In this document: in pieces, positions 22,441 through 32,204 of the stretch
Numbering within the stretch: position 1 is the stretch's first letter
Layout of the letters: each line of letters opens with the position of its first letter
NCBI GenBank assembly: GCA_001692895.1
Contig: KV748217.1
Location: forward strand, 496,001 to 560,000
Direction: 5' to 3'
Source: Cenococcum geophilum 1.58
Taxonomy: Eukaryota; Ascomycota; Dothideomycetes; Gloniales; Gloniaceae
Length of the DNA stretch: 64,000 nt
Made by a program: the position numbers and the translations under genes
The notes under the pieces: model-generated
What the model was told of the DNA's origin: nothing
Seen by the model: only the letters and a program-made list of their open reading frames with translations
Database searches by the model: none

Positions 22441-24100
22441 TATACTAATAGTATATTTTAGATAATAAACAAAGGCTACTTTAAAGCTATTTATAAGGCT
22501 AGCAAGGCAAATTGTATATACTTCTTTATATAATCCATTATATTGTTTTAAATAATTTAATATAATATCCCAACTGTTTTATAATATATTCTAAAAGTAT
22601 AAGACCTTTCCTGCTCTCCCTGTGACAATAATATACTATAAGTATTTAGCTTTACTAGCATAGCATATATATATAGCCAAAAAGTAGCTACTAAGAGTAG
22701 CAGATATAGGCCGAAAGAAAGGTAGATTAAGAGCTAGTATATATAATAAAGAAGCCGCAGTTATCCTGTAGGAGAGTATGGAAAGTCCTACACCTAATCT
22801 CCTACTAAAAACTTTACCGGCTCCTCTATACTAGAGTCCAGAGTATATATTATAAACTTTATATACTACTCCTTATTCTTAATTAAATTTAATATTGCTT
22901 TTCTGTTACTATACTAGCTATAGCTGTTCTCTACAAGGCTGTAGTACTGCTTAAATTATACAAATGACTTATTAGATTTAAACCTTTCCGGCCTAGGCTT
23001 ACTGGTTCCTATATTTAGGATAAAGTGGTATACTAGGGCGGAGGATGTATATTCTACTGAATTTAACAAACTTAGCTAGTTCCAAAAGTTGAATTAGTAA
23101 ATATTGTAGTAGTAATAGGGCCCTAGATTTTTTAGCTTACTCTAGGGCTCTTCCTTTGAGACGGACTTGGTGGACTAGTCTGGCCTACTCTAGAGCTCTC
23201 TATTTAGGACAGACTTAGTAAACTGGTCTGGCCTACTCTAGAGCTCTCCCTTCGAGATAGACTTAGTAGATTAGATAGTATAGCCCGGCTTACCAATAAA
23301 TAGCCTAAGTTAATAATCGCGTTAGTTTTATTGTCGCTAAGGCTTATAAGGAACCTCTCTTTTGTGTTATCGCTTAGATCCGCTATAAGGTTGTTAAGGT
23401 TATCTTTGTATAGGTCCTTAATAATTTCTATAGTTAATTAATCCGGTATTAGGCCTGTAGCATATTTAATAACTGCGGGCTAAAGCTATAGCTAGATTCT
23501 AGATTGCCGTTTTCTAGATATCTAGTTCTAGCTGCCTAAGAGGTTAGTATAGGCTTCTATAATGGGTTAGAGAATAATAATAGGTAGTAAAACACTAGAT
23601 ATACACTAACCGCTAATAACAGTGCTATAAAAGTTGTTTGTTTCCTTAGACCTAGTTCTATACTCCCTAATTGTATAATATATTGCTGTTAAAATAAAAG
23701 CAATAGTGTTACTGGTAAGCTTTTTGAACATATTATAAGAGCAGGGTAATTAGGTAAGGCCGTTTCTTCCTCTACTATAAAATATACTAGCTATGCTAGC
23801 AACTATCGCGTTGGAACGGAAGCGGTTATCACTTAGCTATTAACTTTTATTAGCATTTTACTAAATAGCATGGGTAAAATACCTTTGTGTAATCCAGCGT
23901 AATAAAATTATAATTAGTTAGTAGTTCCACGATTAGTTTAGGCGCGTCATTGAACCCTAGCCTATATACCTCCCTTATAACTATATGAGCCTTTATAATT
24001 ACGTGGTTCCTAAAGTTCCCTATTGCGTTAAATAGCTGTATATAATATTAAGATTGTTAGTAGATAATTTAATATAATATTTTTAGTATATAGATACCTT
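22441..24100 (-). pseudogene. Unrecognised minus-strand coding relic with 48-bp repeats
   Basis: The minus strand has protein-like segments broken by RIP stops, for example NHVIIKAHIVIREVYRLGFN and TLDYTKVFYPCYLVKC (about 23860-24050). A 48-bp tandem repeat lies at 23136-23280. I recognise no domain. It may be the distal part of the same gene as the minus-strand relics to its right. Confidence 0.35.
23136..23280. repeat. 48-bp tandem repeat, three units
   Basis: Units begin CTTACTCTAGGGCTC (23136), CTACTCTAGAGCTC (23185) and CTACTCTAGAGCTC (23233), each followed by a GACTTAGTA-type block and TGGTCTGGC. The 48-bp period is 16 codons. Confidence 0.75.
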
Positions 24101-24518
24101 ACGAGCGGATACCGGGTTAGGAATACGATTAGCTTTTTTTTGCACTGCTTTTGGCTGCTTTAAAATAGCTTTTAATTATGCCTTTTTTATTATATCCTTA
24201 ATAAGGCCTAGAAAGCGGTCGAACTATAGGTTAATAAGATGCCCGTTACAAGTCCTAGAGTTAGTTACTAGCCTTACTAGTAAAATAGACCTATAAAGCG
24301 TAAATATGGGCTCATGTCTCTTAGGTGGGTTTTCTTTTGTGCGTCGCCGTTATAATATTTAGAGGTACTCTTCTCTTACCTATATCGCGGCAGTTAGGTT
24401 AAAATCGTTATAGTCCAACTTGTTTTTACTTTCCCTAGTGCTATCTAGGTCCCCTTTAGATTAAACACTAGATTGGTGTACTCTATATTAGAGGGAGGTC
24501 ACTTGTTTCGTGGACGAA

Positions 24519-24704
24519 GCTATATTAGGGTTTAGGCGAATACGGCTTACTAGGGAGAATGTAAAGCTAAATATTGGTTGTTTACGCGATAAGGTTCGGA
24601 TTAGGCGTGCGGGAGAGTATTTTAAACTAGTACGCAATTGTTTACGTAGTAAGGTATGGATTGGGCGCGTGGGAGAGTATTTTAAATTAATACGCAATTA
24701 TTAA
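24519..24704. repeat. 60-bp tandem repeat in an oddly intact patch
   Basis: Two units with exact 60-bp spacing (TTTACGCGATAAGG at 24581, TTTACGTAGTAAGG at 24641), plus a diverged third unit before them. Each carries GGGAGAGTATTTTAAA. The unit is 20 codons; frames on both strands (plus 24510-24704, minus 24488-24697) stay open, which the multiple-of-three period partly explains. Confidence 0.7.
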
Positions 24705-25018
24705 GAGCCGGAGGTATATTGCGAAGATGCTGCTTTTTATAGCGGTGGGCGGTTAGATAGTAAAGAGAGTGTTCTGTTTACTAGGGCTTGCCGAGTGCTA
24801 AATAGTAGAGGAGACTATTAAGTATTATAGTTAGACTCTGGTTATATATAAAGGTATAACTTACCTTAACCAAAAGATTGGGACTTTGCGTCTTTAACTG
24901 AGCTAGTTCTACTGCTAGATTATTAACAGATTTAGTAAATTTATTAATATTTGGTTGTTGTCGTTTTGTAGAAGAAGCAGGTATAGACTTATAGTCACTA
25001 TCCTTATTATTGGAGATT

Positions 25019-25320
25019 ACCCTTTTTGGCTAGAGGCGGCTATGTATATTCTATATATTATTAGCTAGCTTAATATATTATATACGACGTTAATAGGGTC
25101 TATTATATGCCTGCTTCTTTTTACGCCTAGATATAACTAGACTAGAGTCGCTATTCTTATTATTAAATATTACCCTTTTAAGCCGGAGGCGGCTATGTAT
25201 ATTCTATATATTGTTAGCCAGCTTAATATATTATATTTAACGTTAACGGGGTCTATTACGTGCCTGCTCCTCTCTACGCCTAGATATAACTAGACTAGAG
25301 TTATAATATTGCTTATTCTG
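25019..25320. repeat. 153-bp direct repeat, two units
   Basis: The block CCCTTTTxxGCxxGAGGCGGCTATG recurs 153 bp apart (GGCGGC at 25035 and 25188), followed in both by CTATATATT, GCTTAATATATTATAT and GCCTAGATATAACTAGACT. Differences are largely transitions. Confidence 0.75.
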
Positions 25321-26389
25321 GCTGGGTTCCACGTGCTTATTCTGGCTAGGTTCTATATACTCGTCCTGGCTAGGTTCTACGTGCTTGTTCTCCGTTAGCG
25401 CGTTCTTCCTTCCGTTAGCTAGGACGTGGGCAACTCTTAGTAGTAGGCTAGGTAGAGACGTAAGGTTAATTGTACTAGTTATCCTTATTTCCTTATCCTA
25501 CGTTGACTTAAAGTAGGGTTCTTGCTACTAGTTTGAGTGTTTAATAATGCGTTTTTATATTTACCTGCTATAGTAACACTCTTATATTTGCCTAGTTAGC
25601 AGAAGGTATAGCTTATAGCTAGAATAGGTTACCTTGTGGCTGTTTTTATAATGTTTAGGGCGTATATAGATTAATAACTTGAAAGAATGTATACTGGTAT
25701 GGTATATATTGGACTAATGGCAGTATTAGTAGGAGTATTATTGCTATGGTGCTTGCAAATAACTTAAATAGGGGTGCATTTGTTGTAATTAGCTGCTAGT
25801 TCTAACTGGTTGCGGTTAAGCCGCGACCGCAACCTATTAACTCGCGTTAAGTTAGTAGTTAAGAAAATATTGTTGTATAGTTAAAGATTGTCTAATACTA
25901 TTTGCTATTATACGCGAAACTGTTTTATTCTATTAGTATATCCCTTAGTAGATACGGTATGCGTGTACGAAAGGTTAAACGTTAATCCCAGCAATAAAAG
26001 TAGTAGGCTGGTAAGGCTCGTGTCTGAATTTAATAGGGAGGTATCTTATTAAACCACTTTACCTACCTAGGGCGCTGGCTTTTAGATCCTGTACCTTATT
26101 CTGGTTTACTTACACTAGGTTTAATACCCGTCTCACGCTTAAAGCAAAGCTTATCCACCTTATCCGTGCAGCTTGCTAGTATAGATAATGCTAGGGTAGG
26201 CACAGGCGGTATATAGGATAGTAATTACACTTCTATATAGTTATATTGCTATATTCTACACCCTTATATAACACCTAGTATTTCTACCGCAAATATCTAA
26301 TATTATTCTTCCGCGTCGTTAACCCCACCAGCCTATAGTAAGCCTAACCTATCCCCTACATATGTATCGCAATAGTAATTAAATTTAGT

Positions 26390-26990
26390 AAAATAGTAAG
26401 GAAAGCGTAAGTATAGATATAAGGATTGGGTGTTAGATACTAAGAGTGAGCTAGAGACGGTGTTAATATATATTACCCTAATAAGTTTACTAAAAAGAAT
26501 GGGTATAAACCTTAGGCTTTATTATCTAATCCCCTTAGGCGTTTTAAGAATGCTGGATAAGTTATAAAAATATCTCGGGTTATATTATTCTAAGACTCCC
26601 TCGCCTAATAGTATACCGAGGGGCTTTATTAAGCTGTCTACCTTTATATATGGTAATCTATTAAACTAGTAAGTATTCTGGATAAAGTAGTGGCTTTAAG
26701 GCGCATAATCTATGCTGTGGTTATAGTTGCCTTTACCTTTTTTATTGCGGGTTAAGGCGTAGAGTAAGGGCTCTTTTTTGACTAGGAGAGGTTTTTTGGG
26801 ATAGCTGTGGGTCGAGTATCGCCTTGGTATTAACCCGTTTACTAGTTCTACCTATTCTTATATATATAGAGTGCGAGTTGTCTAGTAAAGGCAAGGGTGC
26901 GGAAATAGAGGGTAAGTGATTATATTGTTTTTGGCTGGTAGCGTAGACTATAAATACAAGTTAGTAACGCTAGCTTAACTTTAAGTAGTA
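26390..26990 (-). pseudogene. Unrecognised minus-strand coding relic
   Basis: The minus strand shows an extended protein-like frame with NRKKGKGNYNHSIDYAP-type and LIKPLGILLGEGVLE segments followed by YNPRYFYNLSSILKTPKG. It probably continues the gene that starts at 27732, after a frame break or intron. No known motif. Confidence 0.35.
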
Positions 26991-27732
26991 ACCTACTTGT
27001 TTTTCTTTGTTCTATTATAAATAAAAACCTATCCATTTCTTATAGAAATATATCCTTAACTATACTGCGCCATTTCTCTTTGTTTATAAGCTGAATTTGT
27101 CCTCTAGCTATCTTATTGCTAATATAGTAGCAAAGCGTTTCGCTTTTAGGGTTAAAGTTAATATCCTAGCCTAGTATATCTACAAATATATTGAAGCTTA
27201 GATTATTAACGTGTATGTCTAGAGCGTTATTCTTGCTAGTCGCTAGCTTTTGGGTTAGGATAATTATTGGCTCTTTGTTAGCTGCCCGCCGGATTAGTAT
27301 TATTATTGTTCTATATAACCTTAGTATTCCCTTCTGCCTTATTGCCTTTGGTATACCGGCTAGTAGATAATACGCGATAGCGGAGTGTAGGAGTACTAGG
27401 TTGCCTATTATAATTTGCCTAATAGAAGCCGTTTTGTTTATTTAACGCGTCGCGTTATAGCTATAGCGCTAGGTAAGCTATTTAATATATTTAGTATATA
27501 GGTTCTTAGGTAAACCTAGAAACACAGATGGGAATTTATTAGAGATTTTGTTTAATATTTGCCGTATTTATGCCTTGCTTATAAGGGAGCGTAGTAACTA
27601 TCTAAGGAGCCCATGTGTTGATATTTTAATTTCAACATTATAGTAGATTGTATTATATTGTTCGTTCGTAAGCCCTAGATCTCGCTTAAGAGTGTCTTTA
27701 GTATTATAGCTTAGGTCTGTTGTTAGTGCCAT
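26990..27732 (-). pseudogene. Unrecognised conserved reading frame, 5' part
   Basis: It starts at an ATG at 27732 (MALTTDLSYNTKDTLKRDLG) and stays protein-like for about 247 codons with only a few TAA/TAG at positions expected for Gln/Trp. Later segments include NKFPSVFLGLPKNLYTKYIK, RAANKEPIIILTQKLATSKN and SETLCYYISNKIARGQIQL. The length and low damage argue for a real gene once carried by the 20-kb block. It does not match a transposase, helicase or polymerase motif that I know. Confidence 0.45.
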
Positions 27733-28119
27733 AATTCTAAAAGCGTTGGAGGAGGTGCGGTAGGAAAGACGTCTTAATTACGCGCTAAGACTGATGTATA
27801 GAATTGTGTAGATAGGTATATTGTTTAGTTATTATATAAAATAATTGGTTAAATGTCTTATAAGAAATAAATAAGCGTATTAGCGAACGCTTTTTCACCC
27901 GCTATACCACCCAGACTTATAACCTCCTATCCCTTTTATGTCTCCGTTTATAAGCTTGATTTAGCACCCGGATTTATTAATACTTTTTTTTATATATTTT
28001 TTATATATTTATTGTATTATACTACGTATAATAATGCGCATATAGCCTCTAGGCTATAGTGCTATAGTTCTATATATATGAATCCTTTCTAGGCAGCTTA
28101 ATATATACTAGTAACTATG

Positions 28120-29360
28120 TTTACCAATACTTTAAGACGCCCAGTTAGCCTATGACTGGTAGAGCCTGGTTAGCATAATTAGAGGTCTTAACCTTTACTA
28201 AAATACTTAATATCCCTAATAAGGGCCAGAATATTATTAGCGAAAACGGAGATATTCTACTATAAGTTAATAAGATCTTAGGTTTATATGGCTTGATAGA
28301 GGAGTATTTAAGCTCTTAATATAATCTTTTAAGAGAAGACACGATTAAACCGTTAAGAGAGGTAGTAGGTTAAATTAGAGTAGACCCTTTTTAGTTTACC
28401 GGAATCTGGATATAGTAATAGAGTCGGTATATATAAACAGGTAAGTATACTATAATTCTAAAGCAGTCATCCCCTAATATCTGTAAGGTCTATACTAGCT
28501 TAGTAATATTTTTACCTTAAGGGCTAGTAATCTGCGTGGCGTTCTCACTTAGGAGAGTAGGGAAGATAATCCGTTGGGATTAGTTAAAAAGACTAGTTGC
28601 CGGGTCTTTAGTTGCTTTAACTCCCAAGACTAATAATTTTTGAACGAAATATATACTTATAATAGTGGCGGCGAGATCATTGGCCGTATTAGAATAGAAT
28701 CCCCTAGAGGTTAACTTATTCTTTAAGACCTAAAGATATTAAGATTAACTTATCCGTATTATAGACGATAGTTAAAGAACGAACTAGATTTTATGAAGTT
28801 AGTTGCTATACTATATTGGCATTATAAAAGCTAATAAGAGAGCCGTAAGTGTGTAATGTTTTCTAAATAAGAAGATATCTAACCACTAATAGATTCCCGT
28901 TATTAGAACACCTTATTTAAGTTTAATAGAATGTTAAAGTACTATAATACGTTATGAATAAGCCTTATACGGATCTTAGTTTAATTATAGCTATTAAGAA
29001 TACTTCCTTATTTGAGAATATTTATATTCTTAAAGACTGGTTAGATATAACTACTATAGGGCTTAATAAATCTTAAGCTATTATACTAAAACGAGTTCTT
29101 ATAAGGCGTCTTGCAATAATCTAAAGACCTCCAGGCACTAGAAAAATATGGCTTTAAAGGCGTTGCTTAGCAATATGATAATGGGAGATCCCCCCGTTAT
29201 TGTTATATGTTATATAAACTATACGCTAGACTAGTTATTTAGGTATATTGCTTAAAGTAATATATACTTTATAAAATTTCCTAGTACTTCTAACCGTCTT
29301 AATACTATCGCTTATACGGATAGACGATATTATACTGTATTAGGCGCCAGGGCCGTGGGA
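28120..29360 (+). pseudogene. ZNFX1-like SF1 helicase fragment (N-terminal half)
   Basis: Plus-strand translation with Q/W restored at stops gives the domain that precedes the helicase core in fungal NF-X1-finger/helicase proteins: PLREVVG.IRVDPF, SSPNICKVYTSLVIFLP, FSLRRVGKIIRWD, RLVAGSLVALTP and ARSLAVLEQNPLEVNLFF. Near 29180-29240 is GDPPVIVICYINYTLDQL, the segment after Walker A with the usual N-H-A-L-D-Q-L sequence altered. It ends in a minisatellite at about 29400, so motifs further downstream are missing. The host gene acts in RNA-dependent processes in other eukaryotes; here it is a truncated, mutated copy, possibly captured cargo. Confidence 0.65.
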
Positions 29361-29404
29361 ATAGGAAGAAGAGGAAGCGTTAGGGCTCCCTCTTTTTATA
29401 TCTT

Positions 29405-29760
29405 ATATTTTATTTTTTTATATTATCTTATATTATCCTACTATTGTCCTACCATTGTGTTATATTGTTCTATATTATCCTATATTGTCCTACTATTATA
29501 TTATATTGTCCTGCTATTATGTTATATTGTTCTACTATTATATCACATTGTCCTGCCATTGTGTTACATTATCCTGCCATTGTGTTATATTGTCCTGTCA
29601 TTGTGTTATATTGTCCTGTTATCGCCTTACTATTATGTTATATTGTCCTAACATTGTCTTGCTATTGTCCTGCCATTGTATTATATTGTCCTATTATTGT
29701 CCTACTATTATATTATATTGTCCTATTATTGTCTTATATTGTCCTGCTATTGTCTTAGTA
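29405..29760 (+). repeat. 21-bp minisatellite
   Basis: Units of the type TTATATTGTCCTGCTATTATG repeat at 21-bp spacing for about 350 bp, with related irregular units at both ends. It starts where the ZNFX1-like frame ends. The three overlapping open frames here are products of the repeat. Confidence 0.85.
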
Positions 29761-29969
29761 CTGCTATATACTTTTTACCATTTACTAAGATTATGGTTGT
29801 GGGTATTTGTCGGCTAGGATCCGGGTAGTAACTCTTAGCAGTAATTTTACTGCCTAAATCTCTTATAGATTAATTGATTGGCGTAGAGCCGTTATATCAT
29901 AGTAAAGCCATGTTTAAGCAATCTATATTATAATCCTTGGCATAGTATTATATGTGGAAATATTCAATC

Positions 29970-30100
29970 GTTAGATTTAGGAAGGTGTTTATATTTTAAT
30001 TAAATTTATAAGACTATAACTAAGGGCCTTTATGGCGCAGTGGTATAGTAAGTTCTATAATTGCTTTAGTTTGGGGTTGCTTAGTCACTATAGGAAAGTT
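29970..30100 (+). repeat. Short repeat with tRNA-like A box, copy 1
   Basis: The stretch TTTAGGAAGG...AAATTTATAAGACTATA is followed by GGCCTTTATGGCGCAGTGG, which resembles a tRNA 5' end with A box. A second copy lies about 490 bp downstream. A SINE-like retroposon is possible; a clear B box is not seen. Confidence 0.35.
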
Positions 30101-30464
30101 GTAATGCTTGGCGTGGTGTTAAACTTAAGGTGCTTTGCCACTGCAGTAGTAGAGATATAATAGATTAACTACTTACTGAAATATAGCGCCCCTATTGCTA
30201 TAGTAGCCACTATAGTAATAGAGATACCCTATATTTATAAATTTAGATTCTATATATAGTATAGCTTGCGAATTTAACGCGCTTGCCGATCTGGAGGAGC
30301 TTTTAGATTAGAAAGTCGCCAGATTAACCAAACGATCGCGTTAGAATCAGATTTGAGCTTCAGCTCGGATATATTCTGCGGCCTTTAGATTTAATCTGAA
30401 GTCGCAACCAAACGTTCCCTAAGATTTAATGTAGGGATCTCTCCCTAAGGATCTGGTTTAATCG

Positions 30465-30600
30465 TGAGGTTTAGGAAGGGGTTATAATTTAGTTAAATTT
30501 ATAAGATTATATTCTAAAGTCCTTGTGGTATAGTGGTATGGTACATTTTACCTCTTACTATAATTTAGAGCTAGCCTAACGTAATTAAAACTCGACGTGG
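30465..30600 (+). repeat. Short repeat with tRNA-like A box, copy 2
   Basis: The stretch TTTAGGAAGGGGTTATAATT...AAATTTATAAGATTATA is followed by GTCCTTGTGGTATAGTGG, again like a tRNA 5' half. It matches copy 1 through the leader but carries a different tRNA-like head. Confidence 0.35.
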
Positions 30601-30744
30601 AAGAGCCGATATGCTTAGTATATAGTGCTAAGATTTCGTTAAATGTATAACTTTGGGCGTTACGAGACACGTATAAAAATACGAGCTTAATTTAGAGCCT
30701 TACTAACGCCTAATTTAATAGAAAACGACCTTCTTTTTAAATAT

Positions 30745-30840
30745 TTTTAATATTTTTAATACGCGATGAGTGGGAATTAAACCCGCTACGCCTGGGAGTT
30801 AAATACGCGACGTCCAATTGCTTAATCTGGCTAGGAGGCT
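30745..30840 (-). repeat. tRNA-related relic (B-box-like)
   Basis: The minus strand reads GCAATTGGACGTCGCG ... GCGGGTTTAATTCCCACTC, resembling the D-loop and the T-arm/B box (GGTTCRANTCC) of a tRNA. The acceptor stem does not pair, so it is not a functional tRNA but may be a tRNA-derived SINE head. Confidence 0.35.
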
Positions 30841-30854
30841 CGGCGGCGATGCAA

Positions 30855-31075
30855 TAGGGCTTAATAACGTAATAAGGCTCGACGGTGATGTAATAAAACT
30901 TAGTAATATAATAAGACTTAATAATATAATAAGGCTCGGCGACGTAATAAGGCTTAGCGACGTAATAAGACTTAACGATGTAATAAGGCTCGGCAATATA
31001 ATAAGGCTCGGCGGCAATGTAATAAAACTTAATAATATAATAAGTCTTAGCGATGTAATAAGGCTTAGGGCCGGG
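30855..31075. repeat. 18-bp minisatellite
   Basis: Units of the type GTAATAAGGCTCGGCGAC repeat every 18 bp with many transitions. Open frames on both strands here (for example minus 30737-31078) simply translate the repeat into six-residue units. Confidence 0.85.
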
Positions 31076-31079
31076 CAAT

Positions 31080-32200
31080 GAGGGAAAGATTTAAGGTTGC
31101 TTGGTTACTGATGCCTAATAGCAAAATCTAACGGTATAGTACTGCTATTAAGGTGTTCTAATACGGGTAGGTTATATAAAGGTTTTATCCGTGACATGTC
31201 TAATATATCCTAAAAGTCTGCCTTTTACTTGTCTTTAAGGTTAAATTTCTGGCCTATAATAAATTAAATGTTGTAGTTAGTAAGAGCACGACGAATAATA
31301 GTATATTTTGCCCTGTTGTTCTTAAAACTGTTAAATATAAAGTAATAGGTAGTCTATTAACTTATATCTGTTAGTACCGGCTAATAAAGTGCCTTTAAAA
31401 CGTACTAATATTAATAATAGCCCTTTTATTTTATAGTATAATAAGCTTAATAGTAATAGGGTTTTAGTCCTTATAATTAAGCACATTTATCTAGTAGAGC
31501 TAGGTTTACTAATTATTCCAGTCAGTATTATATTATAGGTTAATTTAATATCTTGCACTAATAGAAAAAGGCAAGAGGTAGATTAAATAGAATAATTAGG
31601 GTACGCTTTTCTTCGCTATTAGGGATTTTATATAGACGTTGTATAGCGTATAGGTAGGAGCTAGTGGTCGTTAAGACGTTATAGGTAGTAGTAAAAGTTT
31701 TACACGAGATAGTAAGATCTTAAAAACTATTACTAACGGTTCCCCCTTATAGCAGATAACTACGTATATACGCTATAACTATACAATCGGCAGACAAAAG
31801 CGGTAGTTATAAACGTTAGTTTGTCTATTCTAATGCTGTCTTACTTTTTATAATAATTCAAGATATAGAGGGAGCTTTAGTTATAGGATAATCCTCTTAT
31901 ATACCAATTAGGCTTTTGGAATAATAAAGATGGTATATATATATAGTCTATTAGTAAAGAGGATATACCTTAACAGGAATTGTTAATGTATATTAGGAAC
32001 GAGAGTTAGTAGGGTTATAGGCTAGATTACTTAATAGGTGTTAAGGTAGTTAGTAGCCGGAGTAATATTAATCTGGATAAAATTTAAACTTTTTAAGGTT
32101 TAGTTAGTTATAAGGTGGTTAACACTAAGATAATATATTATAAAATATTAAATAGTTATATATTGTCTATATATATATATATTATACTAAGACATACTCT
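31080..32200. other. AT-rich DNA, nothing recognised
   Basis: RIP-mutated sequence downstream of the minus-strand SNF2-like relic. It may hold that gene's 3' end. I see no repeat or domain. Confidence 0.35.
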
Positions 32201-32204
32201 TATT

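Larger units (their letters stand above)
24100..25440 (-). pseudogene. Unrecognised minus-strand coding relic with 153-bp repeats
   Basis: In minus-strand translation this has long protein-like stretches: TRESKNKLDYNDFNLTAAI, RTKENPPKRHEPIF and SVNNLAVELAQLKTQSPNL. A 51-residue unit containing SDSSLVISRR..., KLANNI and NIHSRL is duplicated (153-bp period), followed by short HVEPSQNK-type units. Stops fit RIP. No family recognised; a transposon-borne gene is likely from context. Confidence 0.35.

Noticed and set aside
29355-29817. Three overlapping open frames rich in LYCP-type repeats
   Set aside because: Pure translation of the 21-bp minisatellite.
30737-31081. Open frames on both strands with YYIAEP-type repeats
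   Set aside because: Translation of the 18-bp minisatellite and the tRNA-like relic.
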